Below are positions 1 through 5,395 of a DNA stretch of 8,144 nucleotides, piece after piece. This DNA is from Alphaproteobacteria bacterium UBA3760 (GTDB lineage Bacteria; Pseudomonadota; Alphaproteobacteria; Rs-D84): NCBI GenBank assembly GCA_002371155.1, contig DFGC01000017.1, positions 382 to 8,525 on the forward strand, written 5' to 3'. The notes below the pieces were generated by a model, which worked only from the letters and a program-made list of their open reading frames with translations, was not told the DNA's origin and did not search any database. Every line of letters starts with the position of its first letter. The first letter of the stretch is position 1. Position numbers and translations under genes: made by a program.

Positions 1-7
1 AACCTGT

Positions 8-107
8 GTCATTCGGCATAATTACGCAAGTTTTGCGGAACGCAAAACTGGATACCGCCCTACGGCGGTATGACGATAAGACGGGGACCGATACGCCGGT
101 ATGACGA
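8..107. repeat. Cluster of small palindromes, REP-like element
   Basis: Two perfect hairpins lie side by side. The first has a 9-bp stem (29-37 with 41-49, AGTTTTGCG / CGCAAAACT) and a GAA loop. The second has an 8-bp stem (52-59 with 64-71, ATACCGCC / GGCGGTAT) and a CTAC loop. GTCAT at 8-12 and ATGAC at 70-74 bracket the pair as short terminal inverted repeats. The 11-mer CGGTATGACGA occurs at 66-76 and again at 97-107, where it ends a shortened copy of the second hairpin (GATAC then GCCGGTATGACGA, 90-107). The layout CTGGAT-stem-loop-stem-ATGAC is typical of repetitive extragenic palindromes in many proteobacteria. That it is multicopy is inferred, because only one cluster is in view. I see no gene in 1-210, and nothing else clear in 108-210. 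Confidence 0.55.
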
Positions 108-210
108 AAAAGGTCACCATTCACAACTACCACCTTCTTTTATAAAAAATGGGACAAACAAGTTTGGATTCCTAACCACACACCTGGATATTCTCTATCA
201 AAAAATAATA

Positions 211-807
211 TTACCGCCCTGCGACGCGTTCAACCAAACGAATCAGATTTATGTTTGGCATTTCGTCACGCGGACGGGTTATGAAATCTATTTTTACCCC
301 TGCCCTATGAAAATCGCCCAGGTTGCATGTATTTGCGCGTCGCACCGCCATATCGTTTTTCATGGATGTGCGCGTTTTTACAATATCAAAATTATCTTGA
401 TTATGTGCAGTAAAATACGCCACATAAAATTCATATTGCGTGTTCAATTTATGTGCGACAAACCAATTCATCAAATCACGCGTGTATCGCGGTTGAATCA
501 CATCATAGACTAAATTTTGCCCAATATGATTTTTGACTTCAAATTCTGGAATACCATACAGCCATTTTTTATCGCCAGGTTTCCACGAATTTTCATTCAC
601 AAATAAATATGTCGCAAATTTTTCCCGATCAAAATATGACTCGTCACGAAAATAATAAGACACGCCATCAACCTCGCCATCGCGGGGCGCGCGCGTTGTT
701 GCCGATATTAAATTATGAAATTCCGATGCAATCGCATATTTTTCTATAAATGTTGTTTTACCCGTTCCAGACAGTCCATTACAAAATAATAAAATTTTTT
801 TATCCAT
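211..807 (-). CDS. Guanylate-kinase-like P-loop nucleotide kinase, diverged
   Basis: A 198-residue protein with the start of a guanylate kinase fold. It has a P-loop at residues 11-18 (GLSGTGKT) and the GMP-binding stretch at 36-53, with TTR (37-39), PR (41-42), GE (44-45), DG (47-48) and YYF (51-53), which closely follows the Gmk pattern. A YG pair at 84-85 matches the YGT position of Gmk. Guanylate kinases transfer phosphate from ATP to GMP or dGMP. The second half is much less Gmk-like: the usual lid and Arg-rich stretch is not clearly recognisable, though R145, R156 and R157 are candidates. It could be the genome's diverged gmk, a paralogue, or a phage-type nucleotide kinase. The ATG at 807 is preceded by GGTGG at 5-nt spacing. 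The gene starts 47 bp after rpoD with a hairpin in between, so cotranscription is uncertain. Confidence 0.75.
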   Translation of the reverse strand: MDKKILLFCNGLSGTGKTTFIEKYAIASEFHNLISATTRAPRDGEVDGVSYYFRDESYFDREKFATYLFVNENSWKPGDKKWLYGIPEFEVKNHIGQNLVYDVIQPRYTRDLMNWFVAHKLNTQYEFYVAYFTAHNQDNFDIVKTRTSMKNDMAVRRANTCNLGDFHRAGVKIDFITRPRDEMPNINLIRLVERVAGR

Positions 808-820
808 AATACCACCATAT

Positions 821-855
821 AAACAACGCCCAATTTTATATTGGGCATTTTGTTT
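821..855 (-). terminator. Hairpin after rpoD, possible weak intrinsic terminator
   Basis: A perfect 7-bp stem (828-834 with 840-846, GCCCAAT / ATTGGGC) has a 5-nt loop. It extends outwards through a second 6-bp stem (821-826 with 850-855, AAACAA / TTGTTT) across a small asymmetric internal loop. On the minus strand it directly follows the rpoD stop codon, and its 3' side reads GTTGTTTATA, which is only moderately U-rich. On the plus strand the tail is ATTTTGTTTT, better for termination, but no plus-strand gene ends here. It may end the trcR-rpoD transcript partially and let some readthrough into the downstream kinase-like gene. Confidence 0.45.
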
Positions 856-2960
856 TAATCTTCTTCCAAGAAACTGCGCAATTTGCGCGCACGCGTTGGA
901 TGTTTCAATTTATTCAATGCCTTTTGTTCAATCTGGCGAATGCGTTCACGGGTCACACCGATGTATTCGCCAACCTCTTCCAATGTGCATGTTTTATTCG
1001 TACTCATTCCGAAACGTTGACGCAGAACCGTTTCTTCCTTGGGGTCTAATTCCGACAAAATCTGGGTCACAATTTTACGCAGATTTTTTTGCGCCGCCGA
1101 AACAAACGGATTTTTCGCCGTTTCATCCGCGATGATTTCGATACGCGAACTGTCATCTTCGGTGCCAACGGGGGCCTCTAATGAAATTGGTTTCAAGTTC
1201 ACCTTCATCGCCTTGTGTATTTTATCAACCGGCAAATATATGATTTTCGACAATTCTTCGGCGGTGGGTTGACGGCCATATTTATGCATAAACTGGCGCG
1301 ATGCGCGTTGGATTTTATGTATATTATCAATCATATGCACCGGGATACGAATCGTGCGCGCCTGGTCGGCAATACTGCGTGAAATGCCCTGTTGAATCCA
1401 ATTTGTTGCATATGTTGAAAATTTATTCCCCAAACGATAATCAAATTTATCAACCGCCTTCATCAAACCGATATTGCCGTCTTGGACCAAATCGGAAAAA
1501 TCCAATCCCAGACCGCGATTACTGGATTTTTTAGCAAATTTTATAACCAGACGCAAATTCGCCTCGATCATTTCGCGTTTGGCGCGTGCGGCCTCGGCCT
1601 GGCCACGACGAACCAGTTCTACAACCTTTTTATATTCAGATGTCGGTTGCCCGGTTTCATTTGCAATGTTTGTAATATCTTCTTGGATTTTCAGAATTTC
1701 TTTGGCATGTTTTTTTGCAAAATTTGACCACACTGGATTTTTATGCCGTTGCAATTTTTTGACCCAGTTGCGATTTATTTCGTTTCCGGTATATTCCGCC
1801 AAGAAATCTTCGCGTTTAACCTTGTTCGCCATTGCCAGGCGCAACAATTTACCCTCGAGTCCCATCAACAGTTGGTCGCGTTTGGTCAATTGTTCCAAAA
1901 TTTCCGAAATACGGTCGTCGTTCAGGCGAATCTTGCTGACATATTCAAATAATTCCAGGCGCATTTTGTTATATTTCTTTTCCAGCGCTTCATCGGGTTT
2001 ATTTGATGTCAACAGGTTTGCCAAACGATTGGCCTGTAATTTTTGCATACTGTTAAATATGCGTTTGATTTTACCAAACAATTCCAAAATCATTGGCATC
2101 AGGGCATCTTCCATGACGGGAATTGGCACCCCAGATGTTCCGCGCGGGGTTTCTTCTTTGCGGACCCCATCATCGTCATCAGACGCACCATCGTCATCAT
2201 CATCTTCTTCATCGTCGATATCTTGCATTGTGGATTCTTCTAAATCTTCTAAATCTTCGTCATTTAATTCATCGACGTGTTCAACACCCTTGGATTTCAA
2301 TGTTTCGGACAGTGCCGCCAATGATTTTTGTTCAGATTCAGATGAATACATAACCTCGAGATTTATAATGTATCGCAGACGAATATCTTCATTTAATAAT
2401 TGTTGATACCAATCCAGCATAGCCTGGATTGTCATGGGACTTTCGCACAGACCATATACCATTAAACGGGATGCAGCCTCAATCCGTTGGGCGATTGCAA
2501 CCTCGCCGGCGGCGGTCAATAATTGCACCGTGCCGATTTGTTTCAAGTATGATTGAACAGAATCTTGGACACCCAAAACCAAATTTCCGGTTTGACTGCG
2601 TTCCAATTGTTTTGCGTAATGGTCGTAATCATCGTCGTTGACATCAACCTGTTCCGCATCAGCGTTTAATAAATCGCGCGTTTTGTCGTTTGGGCGGTCG
2701 TCGTCTTCTTCGTCTTGATAATAACGGTCCATATCTTTGGAATAACTTTCAGATTCGACAACCTCGAGCCCCAGGTCTTGTTGGAAAAAATCCATAACCT
2801 CGGCCTGTTCTTCGTCGGGGATTTCGTCCAATGTGGTTGCCTCGACAAAATCACTTTGCGAAAAATAACCATTTTCAATCGACATCGTTGCCAATTTTTG
2901 TAAATTTTCCGGCAACGAATCCACCAACATTTTTGTTGCGTCATCCAATTTTTTTGTCAT
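855..2960 (-). CDS. rpoD: Primary RNA polymerase sigma factor RpoD (sigma-70) with altered -10 region
   Basis: A 701-residue group 1 sigma factor that directs RNA polymerase to housekeeping promoters. In order: a region 1.1-like N-terminus (about 1-70); region 1.2 (133-163, with GTVQLLT); a non-conserved region with a long Asp/Glu tract (about 231-264); regions 2.1-2.4 (about 465-545); region 3 (about 545-620); and region 4 (about 635-701). The region 4 helix-turn-helix VTRERIRQIE (669-678) keeps the residues that read the -35 box. Region 2 is unusual. L510, N512, N520 and Q523 stand where E. coli has R423, Y425, W433 and R436, and region 2.2 carries about two extra residues (NRGLGLDFSDLVQ against NRGLQFLDLIQ). 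The second wedge Trp (W521) and Q524 (E. coli Q437) are kept. The ATG at 2960 has AAAGG at 8-nt spacing. The gene lies 31 bp after the trcR-like gene, probably in the same operon. Identification as RpoD is secure; the effect of the substitutions is inferred. Confidence 0.97.
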   Translation of the reverse strand: MTKKLDDATKMLVDSLPENLQKLATMSIENGYFSQSDFVEATTLDEIPDEEQAEVMDFFQQDLGLEVVESESYSKDMDRYYQDEEDDDRPNDKTRDLLNADAEQVDVNDDDYDHYAKQLERSQTGNLVLGVQDSVQSYLKQIGTVQLLTAAGEVAIAQRIEAASRLMVYGLCESPMTIQAMLDWYQQLLNEDIRLRYIINLEVMYSSESEQKSLAALSETLKSKGVEHVDELNDEDLEDLEESTMQDIDDEEDDDDDGASDDDDGVRKEETPRGTSGVPIPVMEDALMPMILELFGKIKRIFNSMQKLQANRLANLLTSNKPDEALEKKYNKMRLELFEYVSKIRLNDDRISEILEQLTKRDQLLMGLEGKLLRLAMANKVKREDFLAEYTGNEINRNWVKKLQRHKNPVWSNFAKKHAKEILKIQEDITNIANETGQPTSEYKKVVELVRRGQAEAARAKREMIEANLRLVIKFAKKSSNRGLGLDFSDLVQDGNIGLMKAVDKFDYRLGNKFSTYATNWIQQGISRSIADQARTIRIPVHMIDNIHKIQRASRQFMHKYGRQPTAEELSKIIYLPVDKIHKAMKVNLKPISLEAPVGTEDDSSRIEIIADETAKNPFVSAAQKNLRKIVTQILSELDPKEETVLRQRFGMSTNKTCTLEEVGEYIGVTRERIRQIEQKALNKLKHPTRARKLRSFLEED

Positions 2961-2991
2961 AAATCAAACCTTTGTCCCGAATTAAAGATTT

Positions 2992-3528
2992 TTATTTGCC
3001 TGATTTTTGTGCCTTTTTCTGGGCCTTGGTCACCTCTTCTTTGAGGACACCTTCGGACACCAAACCCAATGTAATTGGGTTGCAAATTGCAATATCGCCA
3101 TAATCTTTGTGGGTTTTATTACGAACCGACGATACGGTTGGATTCGTACTGCGCATCAGACGCGCAACCTGGGCATCGGATAATTCAGGGTAATTTTTCA
3201 GAATCCATAAAATTCCGCCCATACGGTTTTGACGATGCAATTTCGGTGTATAACCGCCACTGCGTTTATTTTTTTCCTGGGCCTCAACGATTGTTGATGT
3301 CAAGACCAAGCGCACCGACGGGTCAGCCTCGGCCGCGGTGATGTTTTCGCGTGTCAGTTGTCCGTTCAAAATCGGGTCCAAACCCTGCATTTTATGACTT
3401 TCGGCATCGGCGATGTTTTTAACCTCTAATTCATGCATACCGCAGAAATCAGCGATTTGTTCAAATGTCAAAGATGTGTTTTCAATCAACCATAACGCGG
3501 TAGATTTTGGCATATACGGGTAATTCAT
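2992..3528 (-). CDS. trcR: TrcR-type cell cycle transcriptional regulator (DUF1013)
   Basis: A 178-residue protein of the DUF1013 family, annotated as the cell cycle transcriptional regulator TrcR and known from Alphaproteobacteria. Seen in the sequence: the family N-terminus (MPKSTALWLIENTSLTFEQ, residues 6-24); a helix-turn-helix-like stretch at 20-41; the GLDPI motif at 49-53; a second helix-turn-helix-like segment at 115-140; the NPITLGL motif at 150-156; and a Lys-rich tail. The start at 3528 is chosen over an in-frame ATG at 3588 for three reasons: the family begins near this Met, AAAGGA lies 6-7 nt upstream, and a promoter sits between the two ATGs, so the longer form would begin upstream of the transcript. 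The next gene on the strand is rpoD, 31 bp away, implying an operon. The direct targets of the family are not known to me. Confidence 0.9.
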   Translation of the reverse strand: MNYPYMPKSTALWLIENTSLTFEQIADFCGMHELEVKNIADAESHKMQGLDPILNGQLTRENITAAEADPSVRLVLTSTIVEAQEKNKRSGGYTPKLHRQNRMGGILWILKNYPELSDAQVARLMRSTNPTVSSVRNKTHKDYGDIAICNPITLGLVSEGVLKEEVTKAQKKAQKSGK

Positions 3529-3555
3529 GAAAAATCCTTTTGTGTAACGCCATGG

Positions 3556-3584
3556 AATATAGCGCAAAATCCCCGTAGATTCAA
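3556..3584 (-). promoter_or_regulatory. Sigma-70 promoter for trcR-rpoD
   Basis: On the minus strand, a -35 box TTGAAT (3579-3584) and a -10 box TATATT (3556-3561) are separated by exactly 17 bp. Transcription would begin near 3549, leaving a leader of about 20 nt that contains the AAAGGA ribosome binding site of the trcR-like gene. This is the only strong promoter seen upstream of rpoD, so it probably drives both genes. Assigned by matching the consensus by eye. Confidence 0.65.
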
Positions 3585-3638
3585 GCAATATTTTTATTTT
3601 TTTATGATGAATTTTTCCTGTGAATTATAAAATCGGAT

Positions 3639-4364
3639 TTATTTCGATATTTTCGCGATTGCCGCCGAATTATCGCCCAGGTTTGCACGCGAATTCATCA
3701 CAATCCGAATATTTAATCCCGTCAAAAATCCAAAACCAGTCCACCCGTTTAACAAAAACGATTTTACAATAGAATTACCTTCGTTTATATCATTGACAAC
3801 GATTATATCCGAATTCCTGTTTTGTTTGATTTTTTTTGTATCACGCGCATTTTGCGACAGGCAACAATCCAGTTGAAAATCACTAAAATCCGCAATATCG
3901 CCAAAATTTTGTTCACATTGTGCAACCAACAGATGGCTTTGACATGCGGTTGGATTTTTTATGTTAAAATGCCCCGAATGATTCAAGAAAGTTATAATTG
4001 GACGCGCGGTATCAATAATTTTCGTATTCTGGCAAAAATCCAGCGCATTTTTTGTAATTTGCATGCGGGTTGGCAAATCTGGGAATTGATTCAATGCGGC
4101 GTCTGTCACGATAAAATCAGTCAATCCATTTGCATTTTTTGGTGCAGAAAAATAAAAACAATGCGATAAAAAATGTTTTTCTGGGTTAAATTTCCGCAAT
4201 ATCAAACGCAAAAAATCGTCCGAATTTATCAGTTCTTTGACAACAATATCGGTCGCCACGGCACCATCAAATTTATAAAAATCATTAAAATCAAACCATT
4301 GGTTTTCTGCGTCGTTTTCCGGCACATTGACCAATTTCGTTTTGTCATAGATATGATAAATCAT
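3639..4364 (-). CDS. Short phosphate acetyl/butyryltransferase-like protein
   Basis: A 241-residue protein resembling the PTA/PTB family, which transfers acyl groups between CoA and phosphate. Three family landmarks are in order. TDAALNQFPDL at 87-97 matches the family TDAA-N-P motif, followed by an N-A-x-D stretch (105-109). The acidic QLD (164-166) corresponds to the family 'DgPlafD' region. NEGNSIVKS (194-202), with a following GF-x-TG, matches the family 'eaGN-lyK'. NSR at 224-226 matches the catalytic TSR/SRG near the C-terminus. It is shorter than Ptb (about 300) or Pta (about 330), mainly at the N-terminus, and has unusual Cys and Asn content, so it may have diverged in substrate or lost activity. 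An ATG 78 nt upstream (4442) is rejected because AAGGAAGAG sits 6 nt before the ATG at 4364. No acetate or butyrate kinase gene is adjacent. It is transcribed divergently from the DUF3419-like gene. Confidence 0.7.
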   Translation of the reverse strand: MIYHIYDKTKLVNVPENDAENQWFDFNDFYKFDGAVATDIVVKELINSDDFLRLILRKFNPEKHFLSHCFYFSAPKNANGLTDFIVTDAALNQFPDLPTRMQITKNALDFCQNTKIIDTARPIITFLNHSGHFNIKNPTACQSHLLVAQCEQNFGDIADFSDFQLDCCLSQNARDTKKIKQNRNSDIIVVNDINEGNSIVKSFLLNGWTGFGFLTGLNIRIVMNSRANLGDNSAAIAKISK

Positions 4365-4393
4365 ATTGAACTCTTCCTTTTTATCGCATTGAA

Positions 4394-4423
4394 ACGATAC
4401 AATAAATCCCAATGAAATGTAAA
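4394..4423 (-). promoter_or_regulatory. Candidate promoter for the PTA/PTB-like gene
   Basis: On the minus strand, TTTACA (4418-4423) and TATCGT (4394-4399) are separated by 18 bp. Transcription would begin around 4386, about 22 nt before the ATG, with the ribosome binding site in the leader. The -35 box is good and the -10 box matches 4 of 6 bases. It is back to back with the stronger plus-strand promoter. Confidence 0.4.
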
Positions 4424-4435
4424 GACATAAAAAAA

Positions 4436-4465
4436 TTGACAATTATCAAACCGGTAAAGTATAAT
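4436..4465 (+). promoter_or_regulatory. Exact-consensus sigma-70 promoter for the DUF3419-like gene
   Basis: TTGACA (4436-4441) and TATAAT (4460-4465) both match the consensus at every base, with an 18-bp spacer. Transcription would start near 4472, giving a leader of only about 14 nt before the ATG at 4486, with a weak ribosome binding site (CGAGA, 4474-4478). The -35 box is embedded in a 14-bp near-palindrome, TTGACAATTATCAA (4436-4449), symmetric at all but one base pair, which could be an operator for a dimeric regulator. Confidence 0.8.
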
Positions 4466-4485
4466 AACAAACACGAGATAAAAAC

Positions 4486-5307
4486 ATGAAACCAAATGCA
4501 TTAACCGCACAAAAAGCAATCAAAGCCAACGCCAAACATTCCAACAATATTGTCTTTGATAATAGTACGGCAAAAACATTCAATCAATATACACCTGCGT
4601 ACGTGGTTTCAAACGAAAACGTGCACGATGTTGTTCAACGTTTTATGCCCAAATATGCCTCGTCTGTATTGACGGTTGCGGCATCGGGCGATCATCCATT
4701 GATTTGTCGATTAAACGGTGCAAAAAATATAACAACATTTGATATATCTTATAATGCCAAGGTCATAATGGATGTCAAAAATGCCGCGATACATCAGTTA
4801 AATATTGGCGAATATTCCCAATTATTAGAAAATCTGTATCACACACAAAATGTTCCGTCCGTACCGCACATGGACCAAATCGTTCCGCGACTAAAATCAA
4901 CAGTCCGACGTTACATACAACAAACAAATGGAATGCGTTTATTTTCCAATGGGTATGGACCGCAATCATATGCGCGTTATGCGATAATGCCATCTGAATA
5001 TACAAAATTACAACAAATGGAACAAAAGCCTTTTAAGTTCATTTGGTCTGGTATCAAAGATTTAGATTTACATAATAACATGTATGATTTTGTACATTTA
5101 TCCAATGTGTTGGATTATGTCCCATATGATGATTTAACACCAATTATAAAAAACATACAAAACCATGTGAATATCGGTGGTCGTATTGTGATTTTATCTA
5201 TGACAAGTATGTCGACAAAAATATGTCTGCAATATTTGATAAAACGGCAAATAAATTGGAAAATGTTGGAATCGGGTCGTTTAAATGTTTGGGAACGCAT
5301 CAGATAA
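4486..5307 (+). CDS. SAM-binding protein of the DUF3419/BtaA type
   Basis: A 273-residue protein with a class I SAM-binding Rossmann pattern that resembles DUF3419, the family of BtaA. BtaA moves the 3-amino-3-carboxypropyl group of SAM onto diacylglycerol in betaine lipid synthesis. Seen in the sequence: motif I VLTVAASGDH (61-70), like the BtaA 'vLtIaSaGDN'; the acidic end of strand 2 in TTFDISYN (83-90, D86), followed by KNAA (98-101), like 'vDlNPaQ...lKlaA'; LSNVLDYV (205-212); and GGRIVIL (231-237). It is shorter than BtaA (about 400) and has a Lys/Asn-rich N-terminus, and no btaB-type N-methyltransferase lies next to it. The substrate cannot be stated: it could be an aminocarboxypropyl transferase or an ordinary methyltransferase. 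Single gene with an exact-consensus promoter; trpS downstream has its own promoter candidate. Confidence 0.7.
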   Translation: MKPNALTAQKAIKANAKHSNNIVFDNSTAKTFNQYTPAYVVSNENVHDVVQRFMPKYASSVLTVAASGDHPLICRLNGAKNITTFDISYNAKVIMDVKNAAIHQLNIGEYSQLLENLYHTQNVPSVPHMDQIVPRLKSTVRRYIQQTNGMRLFSNGYGPQSYARYAIMPSEYTKLQQMEQKPFKFIWSGIKDLDLHNNMYDFVHLSNVLDYVPYDDLTPIIKNIQNHVNIGGRIVILSMTSMSTKICLQYLIKRQINWKMLESGRLNVWERIR

Positions 5308-5340
5308 TATTTTTCAATCTGAATATTTTGCCCAAATACC

Positions 5341-5369
5341 TTGATTTGGTGTATAAAAACTGATAAAAT
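5341..5369 (+). promoter_or_regulatory. Candidate promoter for the trpS operon
   Basis: TTGATT (5341-5346) and TAAAAT (5364-5369) are separated by 17 bp. Transcription would begin near 5376, about 20 nt before the ATG. An inverted repeat CCAAAT-6-ATTTGG (5332-5337 with 5344-5349) overlaps the -35 box and could be an operator. The region is AT-rich, so other -10 boxes (for example around 5379) are possible. Confidence 0.5.
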
Positions 5370-5395
5370 TTGATTTGATATAAAGGTTTTTTTTG

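Noticed and set aside
70..513. 147-codon open frame on the plus strand
   Set aside because: It overlaps the Gmk-like gene antisense for most of its length, begins inside the palindrome cluster and resembles no protein.
1398..1403. Codon reassignment as the cause of the missing Trp in RpoD
   Set aside because: The codon is AAT (Asn), next to a normal TGG. CGG reads as Arg in TrpRS and no in-frame TGA is seen, so the code is standard.
1474..2406. Long open frame of 310 codons on the plus strand, Ser-rich
   Set aside because: It is antisense to rpoD; the Ser run is the complement of the Asp/Glu tract. It has no ribosome binding site and no family resemblance.
3529..3588. N-terminal extension of the TrcR-like protein (ATG at 3588)
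   Set aside because: The promoter (3556-3584) lies within it, and the family N-terminus and ribosome binding site point to the ATG at 3528.
4365..4442. N-terminal extension of the PTA/PTB-like protein (ATG at 4442), hydrophobic like a signal peptide
   Set aside because: It covers the divergent promoter region, and a strong ribosome binding site precedes the ATG at 4364. PTA/PTB proteins are cytoplasmic.
5332..5349. Terminator after the DUF3419-like gene
   Set aside because: The 6-bp hairpin is not followed by a T-run and overlaps the trpS -35 box. A second hairpin (5301-5321) has only 5 bp.
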